This document shows, one piece after another, positions 24,920 to 34,874 of a DNA stretch of 64,000 nucleotides. Every line of letters begins with the position of its first letter. The first letter of the stretch is position 1. A model generated the notes under the pieces. That model did not search any database. It had not been told where the DNA came from and saw only the letters and a list, made by a program, of their open reading frames with translations. Where the stretch lies: assembly GCF_000422285.1 (NCBI RefSeq), contig NZ_AULM01000006.1, forward strand, positions 124,001 to 188,000, written 5' to 3'. Origin of the DNA: Desulfatiglans anilini DSM 4660 (GTDB lineage: Bacteria > Desulfobacterota > DSM-4660 > Desulfatiglandales > Desulfatiglandaceae). A program made the translations under genes and the position numbers.

Positions 24920-24939
24920 CCCGCACGCCATTGTGCAGG
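24920..24939 (-). promoter_or_regulatory. ANTAR target, first hairpin
   Basis: Minus strand CCTGCAC-AATGGC-GTGCGGG: a seven-pair stem (one G-U) with a six-base loop carrying A1 and G4, the conserved loop bases of ANTAR RNA targets. It begins about 20 bases after the predicted transcription start. Confidence 0.78.
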
Positions 24940-24967
24940 TTTCATCCATGCTTTAAAATGTTCAACT

Positions 24968-24996
24968 ATCTTAGTAAGAGTAACGCCTCCTGTCAA
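24968..24996 (-). promoter_or_regulatory. Sigma70-type promoter for the attenuated glutamate-synthase-like gene
   Basis: Minus strand TTGACA (24996-24991), 17-bp spacer, TAAGAT (24973-24968). Ideal -35 and spacing and a good -10. Transcription should start near 24961, just upstream of the two ANTAR hairpins. Confidence 0.8.
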
Positions 24997-25017
24997 GAAT
25001 TTTTTGCTTGAAGACGG

Positions 25018-25049
25018 CCGGTTTTTTCAGTCCTGCTGAAAAAAACCGG
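25018..25049. terminator. Hairpin between the GAF-ANTAR gene and the glutamate-synthase-like promoter
   Basis: CCGGTTTTTTCAG (25018-25030) pairs with CTGAAAAAAACCGG (25036-25049) around a five-base loop. The T tract is inside the stem, so it is an atypical terminator for the GAF-ANTAR transcript, if it is one. Confidence 0.5.
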
Positions 25050-25138
25050 ACCCGAGCCGGCAGCGGTGCGCAGCGCGGGAAGGAACTCCGGAGAGGGCGG
25101 CTGCTTTTTGCTTGAGGATGGGAACGGCGGGGGGGCGT

Positions 25139-25849
25139 CTACAGTTCGTCCGAGAGGAGGACCGCTTCGGCGACGTAGCGGATGGACTTCCGGCTGTCCA
25201 TGCTCCGCTTTTGCAGCCAGCGATGGGCCTCGTCCGCCTTCATGTTGCGGCGCCGCATGACCACTTCCTTGGCCCGTTCCAGGAGCTTGCGCGTCTCGAG
25301 CTCCTCCTGGATCACCTTTGTCTGGACCATCAGTTCGGTGTTCATGATCGCGACGGCGGCCTGGTTCGCGACGGCGGTGATGAGGTTCACCTCGGTCTGC
25401 GAGAAGTCGTGCGGTTCGGAGGTGAAGCAGTTCAAGACGCCGATGACCTGTTGATCCTTTCCGTGCATAGGGATGCCGAGCATGGACACGAGCCCGAGTT
25501 TGCGGGCCATCTCCTTTTCTTTGAAGCGCGGCTCCTTGAGCACGTCACGCAGGATCAGCGGCTGTCTGTGGGTGGCGACGTAGCCCACGACCCCTTCGTC
25601 CATGCCGAGGGAGCGGTCCTTGACATAATCCGGATCGATGGCCTGGGTGGCCTTCAGGCGGATGATCGGCGGAGTGACGCCTTCGTCGACCATCCAGAGG
25701 GAGCAGATCTCCACCCCGGTGACCTTGGCCGTCACCATGACGATGAGCTTGAGGATATCCTCCAGGTAAAGATCGGAGGTGATGGCCCGGCTGATATCCG
25801 TCAGGCCCTTGATGTATTTTTCATAGGTTTCCGGGGTGATTTTTTCCAT
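25139..25849 (-). CDS. GAF-ANTAR transcription antitermination regulator
   Basis: 236 residues. Residues about 20-170 are a GAF sensory domain (LYLEDILKLIVMVTAKVTG..ICSLWMVDE...GMDEGVVGYVATHRQPLIL..V). Residues 175-230 are an ANTAR domain (ELETRKLLERAKEVVMRRRN then ADEAHRWLQKRSMDSRKSI), a three-helix bundle that binds paired RNA hairpins and prevents termination. The conserved AK..vM, A and MD positions are intact. GAF domains in these proteins bind small ligands; the signal here is unknown, though nitrogen status is likely since the next gene is a glutamate-synthase-like enzyme with a matching RNA target in its leader. No receiver domain is present. Confidence 0.93.
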   Translation of the reverse strand: MEKITPETYEKYIKGLTDISRAITSDLYLEDILKLIVMVTAKVTGVEICSLWMVDEGVTPPIIRLKATQAIDPDYVKDRSLGMDEGVVGYVATHRQPLILRDVLKEPRFKEKEMARKLGLVSMLGIPMHGKDQQVIGVLNCFTSEPHDFSQTEVNLITAVANQAAVAIMNTELMVQTKVIQEELETRKLLERAKEVVMRRRNMKADEAHRWLQKRSMDSRKSIRYVAEAVLLSDEL

Positions 25850-26393
25850 CGATCCATTGTCGGGTTTCGGGCGGGGTTTCCTACGCAGCCTCAGCCCTCG
25901 AGTCGAGAAGCCGTTGCCGGGAACACAGGGCGGGCGGTGTTCTTATCGGCGCTTCACATACGCGGCCCGGTATCCCGCTTGTTGACCACCCTCGTTCGAA
26001 ACGGTTCTCATCGGGCGCGGGCAGATTGACAAACTCTATATATACACCCTAAGAGCGTGTGGTTCAATCCTCTTGATGGGTGCGAGCGGTCGGATGCCTC
26101 CCGCTGCTTTCGATTGACGGCGCATGGATCGGCTCCCTATAATCCAGCCGGACGGAGCAGGCCGTCAGGGGAGCGCATCTGCAGCGTCCGGCTCATACCC
26201 GCCGGTGCGGCGCGCTTGGATGCGGGCCTCATTCCATGGGAATTTAAGGGCCTTGCATCTGGACACTTTTTCTCTGCCTGTGAACATCCCGTTGTTCGGC
26301 GCGCTGAGAGACGCCATGAGCCAGGCGGCGGGTGGGCCGGAAACGCCCGGGCAGGCTCACGCCCATCGCGTGAAGTTGAAAGGGAGGTCAAGC
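25850..26393. other. Intergenic region, 544 bp, no convincing gene
   Basis: Divergent region between the GAF-ANTAR gene and the NUDIX gene. A weak plus-strand promoter candidate is TTGACA (26025-26030) with CTAAGA 17 bp further on. The A+T-rich stretch around 26030-26045 contrasts with its surroundings. Open frames here show no recognisable protein sequence. Confidence 0.4.
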
Positions 26394-26981
26394 ATGAACA
26401 GAGAAGATCGACCGGTGACCGTCACTAGCCATGAGGAAATCTACCGGTGCCGCGTGTTCAGACTGGAGCGGGAGCAGGTGGTCCTCGGCAACGGCACCGA
26501 AGTGAGCCTCGATATCATCCGTCATCCGGGCGCTTCGGCGATTCTGCCGCTGACCTCGGATGGGCGGCTTCTGATGCTGCGGCAGTACCGCCATGCGGTC
26601 GGCGGCTTCATCTGGGAGATTCCGGCCGGCACCTTGAACCCCGGGGAAGACCCTCTGGCCTGTGCCCACAGGGAACTGGCGGAGGAGACGGGCTTCAGTG
26701 CGCGCAGCATGGAGAAGATCGGCGAGATCACACCGCTTCCGGGTTATTCGGACGAGCGGATCCATCTGTATGTCGCCGCCGATCTGACGCCGGCCGAACA
26801 GCGGTTGGACGAGGACGAGTGGCTCCACGTGGAGGCGCTGCCGATCGGCCGGGTGATGGAAATGGTTCGGGAAGGGGCGATCCAGGATGGAAAGACCCTC
26901 TGCTCGCTGCTCTTCCTGGAGCACGGGGCGGGCCGGAACCTTCATCCTGCGGCCGTGAAGAGGATCCGGGGGGAAGGCTGA
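26394..26981 (+). CDS. NUDIX hydrolase, ADP-ribose pyrophosphatase-like
   Basis: 195 residues. The Nudix box reads GTLNPGEDPLACAHRELAEETGF, matching GX5EX7REUXEEXGU with all catalytic glutamates. The preceding LPLTSDGRLLMLRQYRHAVGGFIWEIPAG and the later P.PGYSDERIHLYVA...DEDEWLHVE segments are typical of ADP-sugar/ADP-ribose hydrolases. The ATG with AGGGAGG at 26394 is chosen; the frame runs 270 bases further upstream without conservation. Its stop overlaps the start of the GHMP kinase gene (TGATG), so they are coupled. Substrate not proven. Confidence 0.92.
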   Translation: MNREDRPVTVTSHEEIYRCRVFRLEREQVVLGNGTEVSLDIIRHPGASAILPLTSDGRLLMLRQYRHAVGGFIWEIPAGTLNPGEDPLACAHRELAEETGFSARSMEKIGEITPLPGYSDERIHLYVAADLTPAEQRLDEDEWLHVEALPIGRVMEMVREGAIQDGKTLCSLLFLEHGAGRNLHPAAVKRIRGEG

Positions 26982-28084
26982 TGCCCAGCGAAACCGTGTT
27001 CAGGAACGCTGTCCGAAATCTGCTCGAGGAACAGACCTTCAAAGCCACCGCTCCCTGCCGCGTCGATGCGGGCGGCACCTGGGACATCAAGGCGATGGCG
27101 CTTCCTTTCGAGAAGGAGGAGCCGACGACCGTCAACATCGCGCTCGATCTGAGGACCTCCGTCACGGTGTCGGCGCATCGCGAAGGCTTCGTCAAAATCA
27201 CCTCCCGGGGCTTCGAGGGGGCGGTCGAGGCCGAGAGCGGGCGCTTTGCGCTGAGGCCGCCCTTCGGGGCCTATTTTGCGGCGGCGGCCCACTTCGGGCT
27301 GGACGGGCTCCTGATCCACATCGACTCGGCCTCCCCTGTCAAATCGGCCCTGGGGGGATCGAGCGCGGCGCTGGTCGCCCTGATCCGGGTGCTGGGCGCC
27401 CTTTCACGAAAGGCGTCAGCCGGACGCGCACCCAAACGTCAGGAGACGCTGCTTCTGGCCTACCATCTGGAGGACGCCCTGCAGGGGGGCTGCGGCGGCA
27501 TGCAGGACCAGGCGGCGGCGGTTTTCGGGGGCGTGTCGGGGTGGCGCTGGACTTACAGCCGTCCGGCAAGGCCGTTTGCGCGGACGCGCCTCCTGGACGG
27601 CCCGGGGTGCGAGGCCCTGAGCCGCAGGATGTTGGTCGCTTTCAGCGGCAAAGAGCACGTCTCGGTCGTGACCAACCGCCAATGGGTGGAGGATTTTCTG
27701 GAAGGAAAGACGCGGCGGGCCTGGCTCGAGGCGAACCGGGCCGTGTCGGCTCTCGCCCGCGCGATCGAAGGGCGCAAGTGGGCGGAGGCGGCCCGTCTGG
27801 TCCGGCGCGAGATGGCCACCCGGCGCGACATTACGCCGGAGGCGCTCATACCGGAGACGGCGGCCCTGATCGACGAAGCGGAGGCGTGCGGCTGCGGCGC
27901 CCGGTTCGCCGGGGCGGGGGCCGGCGGATCCCTTTGGGCGATCGGCCCCGAGGAGGCCATCGACAGGCTGCGGACGGGCTGGAGGAAAAGGCTCTCGGGC
28001 ATCCCGGGGGGCCGGATCCTGGACTGCGGGGTGGATCCCCGGGGCGTCCGGCTGGAGACGGCCCGTTTGCCTAAACCTCGGTGA
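26981..28084 (+). CDS. GHMP-family sugar kinase
   Basis: 367 residues. Three GHMP motifs are visible: the substrate strand near residue 25 (APCRVDAGGTWDI), the phosphate loop SALGGSSAALVALI near residue 120, and FAGAGAGGSLWAIG near residue 310. The RVD.GG.WD form and DALQGGCGGMQDQAAAVFGG segment place it near D-glycero-D-manno-heptose 7-phosphate kinases and L-fucose kinases, but the substrate is not determined. It is co-transcribed with the NUDIX gene. Its 3' end overlaps the convergent pilT gene by 14 bp. Confidence 0.85.
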   Translation: MPSETVFRNAVRNLLEEQTFKATAPCRVDAGGTWDIKAMALPFEKEEPTTVNIALDLRTSVTVSAHREGFVKITSRGFEGAVEAESGRFALRPPFGAYFAAAAHFGLDGLLIHIDSASPVKSALGGSSAALVALIRVLGALSRKASAGRAPKRQETLLLAYHLEDALQGGCGGMQDQAAAVFGGVSGWRWTYSRPARPFARTRLLDGPGCEALSRRMLVAFSGKEHVSVVTNRQWVEDFLEGKTRRAWLEANRAVSALARAIEGRKWAEAARLVRREMATRRDITPEALIPETAALIDEAEACGCGARFAGAGAGGSLWAIGPEEAIDRLRTGWRKRLSGIPGGRILDCGVDPRGVRLETARLPKPR

Positions 28085-29153
28085 AATCGGCAGGCGGGTG
28101 GTTCAAGAAAGGCAGAAACCGCGATTTGTCGATCGATTTCGAATACGCATCTTCGGGATGGATGATCTTCCGATTGAGCAGGTTCATGATGGCGTCGTCG
28201 AGGGTCTGCATCCCGTATTTTTTCCCCATCTGCAGCATGGACGGGATCTGAAAGGTCTTCCCCTCCCGGATGAGGTTCCGCACGGCGGGCGTGGCGATGA
28301 GGACCTCGATGGCCGCCGCGCGGCCCGATTGGTCGGTGCGTTTCAGGAGGGTCTGGCTGACGACGGCCCGCAGGTTGTCCGCCAGGGTGTTGCGGATCAG
28401 CTCCTGTTCGTTTTCAGGGAAGACCTCTATCATCCGGTCGACGGTCTTGGATGCATTCGGGGTATGGAGGGTGCTGAGGACCAGATGGCCCGTCGAAGAC
28501 GCCTCGATGGCCAGGGCCATGGTTTCCAGATCGCGCATCTCCCCGACCATGATGACGTCCGGGTCCTCGCGCAGCGCCCCCCGGAGGGCGACGGAAAAGG
28601 AACGGGTGTGCCGGCCGACTTCCCTGTGGTTGATGATCGCCTTGTCGCTCTGGTGAACGAACTCGACAGGATCTTCGATGGTCAAGACGTGGTCCTTGCG
28701 GGTGCGGTTCACTTCGTCGATGATGGCGGCCAGGGTGGTGGATTTTCCGCTGCCGGTCGGTCCGGTGACCAGGACGAGCCCGTTCGGGAGCGAGGCGAGT
28801 CTGCGTATCACCGGCGGCAGCCCGAGCTCCTGGCAGTTCAGGATCCGTGACGGGATCGCACGAAACACGGCGCCGATCCCGTTCCGATGCAGGAAAAAAT
28901 TGGCGCGGTAGCGCGCCGTCCCGGAAATTTCATATCCGAAATCGACATCTCCGGTCTCTTCGAATACCTCGATCTTGTCCTTTGGCGCGATTTCATAGAG
29001 CATGGTCTTGAGGGCGTCGTTGTCGAGAAGGCCGTATCGGATCCTTTCGAGATCTCCATTGATCCGCATAACAGGCTGTTGACCCGCAATCATGTGGAGA
29101 TCCGATGCCCCCTGTTCGTTCATCAATTGAAAAAAAGCGTCGATGCGAGTCAT
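28071..29153 (-). CDS. pilT: Twitching motility retraction ATPase PilT
   Basis: 360 residues. The secretion ATPase core is clear: Walker A GPTGSGKSTTL, Asp box TIEDPVEFVHQSDKAIINHREVG, Walker B LREDPDVIMVGEMRD and His box GHLVLSTLHT. The C-terminal AVRNLIREGKTFQIPSMLQ motif is that of PilT and not PilU or PilB. PilT depolymerises type IV pili at the inner membrane base. No other pil gene is nearby. The ATG at 29153 (GGAG upstream) gives the standard N-terminus; the frame is open for another 430 bases into the repeat element without meaning. Confidence 0.95.
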   Translation of the reverse strand: MTRIDAFFQLMNEQGASDLHMIAGQQPVMRINGDLERIRYGLLDNDALKTMLYEIAPKDKIEVFEETGDVDFGYEISGTARYRANFFLHRNGIGAVFRAIPSRILNCQELGLPPVIRRLASLPNGLVLVTGPTGSGKSTTLAAIIDEVNRTRKDHVLTIEDPVEFVHQSDKAIINHREVGRHTRSFSVALRGALREDPDVIMVGEMRDLETMALAIEASSTGHLVLSTLHTPNASKTVDRMIEVFPENEQELIRNTLADNLRAVVSQTLLKRTDQSGRAAAIEVLIATPAVRNLIREGKTFQIPSMLQMGKKYGMQTLDDAIMNLLNRKIIHPEDAYSKSIDKSRFLPFLNHPPADFTEV

Positions 29154-29354
29154 TGCAGGTCTCCTGTTGAAAGCGTTCGCCATAATGCCCCTAAGGTCCA
29201 TCATACCATCATATACACGCGTGATTTGCTGGTCGGCAACCCTAAAAAGGGACGCGCCGCGGATATTTTGATGTCCTCCCGGCCCCGCCTTTAAAGGTTG
29301 ACAACGCAATGCTCTTGACATAGACGTGATACAGGGGAGACGGCGAAGAATTCG

Positions 29355-29586
29355 TATCCATCCGGAAACGATTTCGCGGTATAACCGGGTTTCCATTTGG
29401 AATGGAGGTTTTTTCCCTCCCTTTGGGTGCGCAGTCCCGCCGTTTAGCGGTGGGTCCAGGCCTGGCTGATATCTATGAAATAAAACGTTTGCGCGGAAAC
29501 GACCTGGTGGTCGCCGCACAAGCATACGTGCAGATCGATGCCGAGATTGGCAAAAAAGAGCATTTCCGGCTGAAAACGAAGTCGAC
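29355..29586 (-). repeat. Interspersed structured element, copy B
   Basis: In reverse complement this matches copy A closely: the core (CAATCTCGGCATCGATCTGC, then GCTTGTGCGGCGACC), the long hairpin, one two-hairpin unit (CCCACCGC...CGGCGGG and CACCC-AAA-GGGAGG) and the end CCGGTTATACCGCGAAATC. The terminal sequences are TATCCATCCGGAAA and TTTCCGGCTGAAAA. It lies between the divergent pilT and panB genes. The rest of 29154-29656 is non-coding. Confidence 0.85.
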
Positions 29587-29656
29587 AACTAAAATACAGG
29601 GATAGCGACGAAGAGGGCCTTGGCGGCCGCCGAGAGCTCATCGAGAGGAGGAACCG

Positions 29657-30490
29657 ATGGAACAGAAGAAAGTGACGATTGCAGATTTGCAGGCCAGGAA
29701 GGCGGCGGGGCAGAAGATCACCATGGTGACGGCTTATGACTACCCGTCCGGTGCGCTGGCGGACCAGGCCGGGATCGACACCATCCTGGTGGGCGATTCC
29801 CTGGGCATGGTCATGCTGGGGTATGATTCGACGGTCCCCGTGACGATGGACGAGATGATCCATCACTGCAAGGCCGTGCGCCGGGGCGTGAAGCGCGCTT
29901 TCATCCTCGGGGATATGCCCTTTCTCTCGTATCAGGTGAGCGAGGAGAAGGCCGTTGAAAACGCCGGCCGGTTCATCAAGGAGGCGGGGTGCGAGGCCGT
30001 CAAGCTCGAGGGCGGAAGCGAGATGGCAGGCGTGATCCGGGCGATTGTAACCGCCGGCATCCCGGTGTGCGGGCACATCGGCCTCACGCCGCAGACGGCG
30101 ACCAAGCTGAGCGGCTTCAAGGTCCAGGGCAAGGACGCCGAGGGCGCCCGCGAGCTGGTCCAGGCGGCCAAGGACATGGAGGCCGCCGGCGCTTTCATGC
30201 TCGTGATGGAATGCGTCCCGGACGTCCTGGGAGCCCGCATCACCCGCGAACTCCGCATCCCCACGATCGGGATCGGCGCCGGCCCCGACTGTGACGGACA
30301 GGTCCTGGTTTATCACGACGTCTTGGGGCTCTTCGAACGCTTTACACCGAAATTCGTCAAACAGTACGTCAACCTGGCGCCCCAGATTCGAGAGGCGCTC
30401 GCCCAATACAAGCAAGATGTCGAGAGCGGCGCCTTCCCCGGCCCCGAGCATGTTTTTTCGATGAGTGCCGAAGAGGCCGATAAGATTTGA
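29657..30490 (+). CDS. panB: 3-methyl-2-oxobutanoate hydroxymethyltransferase
   Basis: 277 residues. PanB transfers a one-carbon unit from methylenetetrahydrofolate to 2-oxoisovalerate, giving ketopantoate for CoA synthesis. VTAYDYPSGALADQAGIDTILVGDSLGMVMLG near the N-terminus carries magnesium ligands, HIGLTPQ near residue 136 and the catalytic glutamate in MLVMECVP (about residue 182) are present, and the C-terminal GIGAGPDCDGQVLVYHDVLGL is typical. It has a strong GAGGAGG ribosome-binding site. panE follows 10 bp downstream. Confidence 0.97.
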   Translation: MEQKKVTIADLQARKAAGQKITMVTAYDYPSGALADQAGIDTILVGDSLGMVMLGYDSTVPVTMDEMIHHCKAVRRGVKRAFILGDMPFLSYQVSEEKAVENAGRFIKEAGCEAVKLEGGSEMAGVIRAIVTAGIPVCGHIGLTPQTATKLSGFKVQGKDAEGARELVQAAKDMEAAGAFMLVMECVPDVLGARITRELRIPTIGIGAGPDCDGQVLVYHDVLGLFERFTPKFVKQYVNLAPQIREALAQYKQDVESGAFPGPEHVFSMSAEEADKI

Positions 30491-30500
30491 GGGTTTGCCC

Positions 30501-31448
30501 ATGAAGATCCTGGTCGTAGGTCCCGGGGCGGTGGGGTGCCTGTTCGCAGCCCGTTTCCGCAAGGCCGGTTATGAGGCGACGCTGCTCGATTACCGGCCGG
30601 AGCGGGCGGATCGCATCAGTAGAGAGGGGATTCGCATCGAAGGGGTCCTCGGCGAGTACAGGGTCGAGGTGCCTGTCGTCACACCCGGGACGCCTTCGAG
30701 GCCCGACCTGGCGTTGATCTGCGTGAAGTCCAACCAGACCCGGCAGGCAGCCGAAGAGATTGCGGACTGGCTGCCGGATGACGGGAGGGTGCTCACGCTG
30801 CAGAACGGTCTCGGCAACTTCGAGGTTCTCCAGGAGGTCTTCGGTGCGGAGCGGGTGCTCGGGGGGATTACGGCGGAGGGCGCGACGGTGCTGGGCCCCG
30901 GCCGGATCCGGCATGCCGGCCGCGGGGATACGGTCATCGGCCCTGATCCGGGTGGTGACGAAACGATCGAGCGCATCGTCGAGGCCTTCAGGCAGGCCGG
31001 CTTCGCGGTGCGGACGGCCGAAAGGGTCGATCAGTTGATCTGGGGGAAGTTGATCGTCAATGTCGGGATCAATGCGCTGACAGCGCTGCTGAGGGTCAAA
31101 AACGGCCGACTGCCGGAGCTTCCGACCGTCGCGCGGCTGATGGACGATCTGGTGAGGGAGGCTGTGGCCGTGGCGTCCGCCCGGGGGATCGACCTTCCCT
31201 ATCCCGACCCGCTCGGCCGCGTGATGGAGGTGTGCCGTGCGACAGCGGACAACGTGGCGTCCATGCTGCAGGACGTCCTCAGACAGCGCCCCACGGAGGT
31301 CGCGCATATCAACGGGGCGATCGTGAGGGAAGGGGAGCGCTGCGGGGTCCCCACCCCGGTCAACCGGGCCTTGACCTGGCTGGTCCAGGGGCTCGAGAAC
31401 AGCTACGCGGAACGGGTCCCGGACCCGCCGGCTTCGACAGGTGAGTGA
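30501..31448 (+). CDS. panE: 2-dehydropantoate 2-reductase (ketopantoate reductase)
   Basis: 315 residues. PanE reduces ketopantoate to pantoate with NADPH. The N-terminal dinucleotide motif VVGPGAVGCLFAARF, the VKSNQT segment near residue 75, LTLQNGLGN near 100, and the catalytic lysine in LIWGKLIVNVGINALTALL near 185 all fit. The start at 30501 is the conserved one; a slightly longer frame overlaps panB. With panB directly upstream this forms a pantoate operon. The stop overlaps or nearly abuts the epimerase gene. Confidence 0.95.
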   Translation: MKILVVGPGAVGCLFAARFRKAGYEATLLDYRPERADRISREGIRIEGVLGEYRVEVPVVTPGTPSRPDLALICVKSNQTRQAAEEIADWLPDDGRVLTLQNGLGNFEVLQEVFGAERVLGGITAEGATVLGPGRIRHAGRGDTVIGPDPGGDETIERIVEAFRQAGFAVRTAERVDQLIWGKLIVNVGINALTALLRVKNGRLPELPTVARLMDDLVREAVAVASARGIDLPYPDPLGRVMEVCRATADNVASMLQDVLRQRPTEVAHINGAIVREGERCGVPTPVNRALTWLVQGLENSYAERVPDPPASTGE

Positions 31449-31459
31449 ACGGGGTTGTC

Positions 31460-32419
31460 ATGAAGATCATGGTGACGGGCGGGGCCGGGTTCATCGGCTC
31501 CAACGTGGTGGATGGGTATCTGGCCGAGGGGCATCAGGTTTCGATCATCGACGATCTGTCGAGCGGCAGGCTTGCCAATGTCAACCCGGGCGCCCGCTTT
31601 TACGAGGCCGACATCCGCTCCCCGGAGATCTCCGGGATCTTCGAGCGCGAAAGGCCGGACATCCTGAACCACCACGCCGCGCAGATCAGCGTGCCCGCAT
31701 CGGTGGATGACCCGGTCGCGGACGCCGACATCAACATCAAGGGGCTTCTGAACCTCCTCGAGGCTGCGGTGCGGTTCGGGGTCCGGAAGGTGATCTTCAT
31801 CTCCTCGGGCGGGGCGATCTACGGCGAAGCCGGGGAGTATCCAACCTCCGAGGCATGCCCGCCGAGGCCGCTTTCCCCCTATGCGGTCGCCAAATACGCC
31901 TCGGAGCACTACCTCGCCTTTTACCGCCACCAGTACGGCCTGGATTACTGCGTGCTCCGATACGCCAACATCTATGGGCCGAGGCAGATCCCGAAGGGGG
32001 AGGCCGGCGTGGTGGCCATCTTCATGAACAACCTCCTCAAAGGGGAGCCCTCGCTGCTCTTTCACTTCCCCGGCGAGGAAGACGGAATGGTCCGCGACTA
32101 CTGCTTCGTCGGCGATGTCGTCAAGGCCAACATCGCCGCCCTTTCGCACGGAGGGGGCGGTTGTTTCAATATCGGTACGGGTGTCGAAACCCGCACGCGC
32201 GATTTGTACCGTACGATCTTCGAGCGCCTCGGCGCGTTGCGGGGGCCGCTAAACCCGCGGCTGGCAACCCCTCTCCCGAGGGAGGCCCGTGCCGGCGATC
32301 TTAGCCGGAGTTGCCTGCAGATCGGGAAGGCGGCGGAAAACCTGGCATGGGCCCCGCTGACACCCCTTCCGTTCGGCATCCAGGAGACCTGGTCCTGGCG
32401 GTTGAGCCAGCCTCTGTGA
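31460..32419 (+). CDS. NAD-dependent sugar epimerase/dehydratase (extended SDR)
   Basis: 319 residues from MKIMVTGGAGFIGSNVVD; a GTG at 31445 would overlap panE. The Rossmann TGGAGFIGS motif, D at the end of the second strand (IIDDLSSG), the catalytic ISSGGAIYGE and YAVAKYASE (YxxxK) motifs and the RYANIYGPRQ segment match UDP-glucose 4-epimerase-like enzymes. It interconverts or modifies NDP-sugars, probably for surface polysaccharide; substrate not certain. It directly follows the pantothenate genes, with which it has no obvious metabolic link. Confidence 0.9.
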   Translation: MKIMVTGGAGFIGSNVVDGYLAEGHQVSIIDDLSSGRLANVNPGARFYEADIRSPEISGIFERERPDILNHHAAQISVPASVDDPVADADINIKGLLNLLEAAVRFGVRKVIFISSGGAIYGEAGEYPTSEACPPRPLSPYAVAKYASEHYLAFYRHQYGLDYCVLRYANIYGPRQIPKGEAGVVAIFMNNLLKGEPSLLFHFPGEEDGMVRDYCFVGDVVKANIAALSHGGGGCFNIGTGVETRTRDLYRTIFERLGALRGPLNPRLATPLPREARAGDLSRSCLQIGKAAENLAWAPLTPLPFGIQETWSWRLSQPL

Positions 32420-32447
32420 TCTTTTTCTTTTTTTCCTTTCCGGTCTC

Positions 32448-32475
32448 TTGACAAAACGCAACGCCGTATTAGTTT
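32448..32475 (+). promoter_or_regulatory. Promoter candidate for groES-groEL
   Basis: TTGACA (32448-32453), 16-bp spacer, TAGTTT (32470-32475). The leader to groES is then about 250 nt. No CIRCE inverted repeat is present in 32420-32729, so HrcA control is not supported. No gene is seen in this 310-bp gap. Confidence 0.5.
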
Positions 32476-32729
32476 AGAGCGTCGTTTGAATTGGGCGCCG
32501 CGGAGGGGCCACCCCTCCTTCTATTGCCGGAGAGCGGCTGGCAGGGCGCTGGAATGCTCCTGGGTTGCTACCTGTTCAAACAGGCTTCCTGAAAAGGCCG
32601 TGTAAAAAGGCGCCGATCGCATGCAGCAGGTCGAGCGGGTGCCTGACGGGGATGGAAGCTTTTTGCTTTAAGGGGCCGGTGAAGGTCTCTTCGAATTTCG
32701 ACAAAAACTGAAACGGGAGGAAATGGAAG

Positions 32730-33017
32730 ATGAATGTAAGACCACTGCATGACCGCGTCATCGTGAAACGGGTCGAGGGCGAAGAAATGACCAAAGGCGG
32801 AATCATCATTCCGGATACCGCGAAAGAAAAACCGATCGAGGGTGTGGTCGTCGCCGTCGGCAACGGCAAGATCCTCGAGAACGGAACGAAGATGCCCCTG
32901 GAAGTGAAGGCGGGCGACCGCATCCTTTTCGGGAAATACGCCGGCACCGAGATCAAGATCGAGGGCGAGGAACATCTCATCATGCGGGAAGACGACATCA
33001 TTGCCATCGTGCAATAG
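32730..33017 (+). CDS. groES: Co-chaperonin GroES
   Basis: 95 residues. The beginning [15 protein letters not shown], the mobile loop [17 protein letters not shown], and the end [16 protein letters not shown] are standard GroES. It forms the heptameric lid of the GroEL folding chamber in the cytoplasm. ATG preceded by GGGAGGAAA. groEL follows 59 bp later. Full length and undisturbed. Confidence 0.98.
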   Translation: MNVRPLHDRVIVKRVEGEEMTKGGIIIPDTAKEKPIEGVVVAVGNGKILENGTKMPLEVKAGDRILFGKYAGTEIKIEGEEHLIMREDDIIAIVQ

Positions 33018-33025
33018 CATCCTGA

Positions 33026-34720
<1,695 letters not shown>

Positions 34721-34740
34721 GCGCCGCGCATCGCTCTACC

Positions 34741-34822
34741 CTGCAATCCGGCGCATCGAACCGCCGGTTGCAGTTCGTCATATAGACCCGTTGCGGGAGG
34801 CGAGCGCCTCCTGCAACGGGTC
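34741..34822 (+). terminator. Two hairpins downstream of groEL
   Basis: First: CTGCAA-CCGGCG pairs with CGCCGG-TTGCAG (34741-34773). Second: GACCCGTTGC...GGAGGCG pairs with CGCCTCC...GCAACGGGTC (34785-34822), followed by TCTTGCTTTCC. The second is the likelier terminator; the T tract is poor. Confidence 0.6.
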
Positions 34823-34874
34823 TCTTGCTTTCCAGGTCCTTACCCTCTTCTGTGGACGGCTTCCCCGCCCCGTT

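Noticed and set aside
24915-24930. Sigma54-like promoter TGGCGTGCGGGTTGCA with GG-N10-GC spacing
   Set aside because: It lies inside the first ANTAR hairpin, would start transcription within the second hairpin, and a better sigma70 promoter sits just upstream with proper order of all elements. Kept only as a coincidence to test.
24683-24949. Leader peptide or 88-residue frame before the glutamate-synthase-like gene
   Set aside because: No ribosome-binding site, runs into the downstream gene in another frame, and the RNA structure explains the leader better.
32420-32729. CIRCE element before groES
   Set aside because: No TTAGCACTC-N9-GAGTGCTAA-like repeat found; only a plain promoter candidate.
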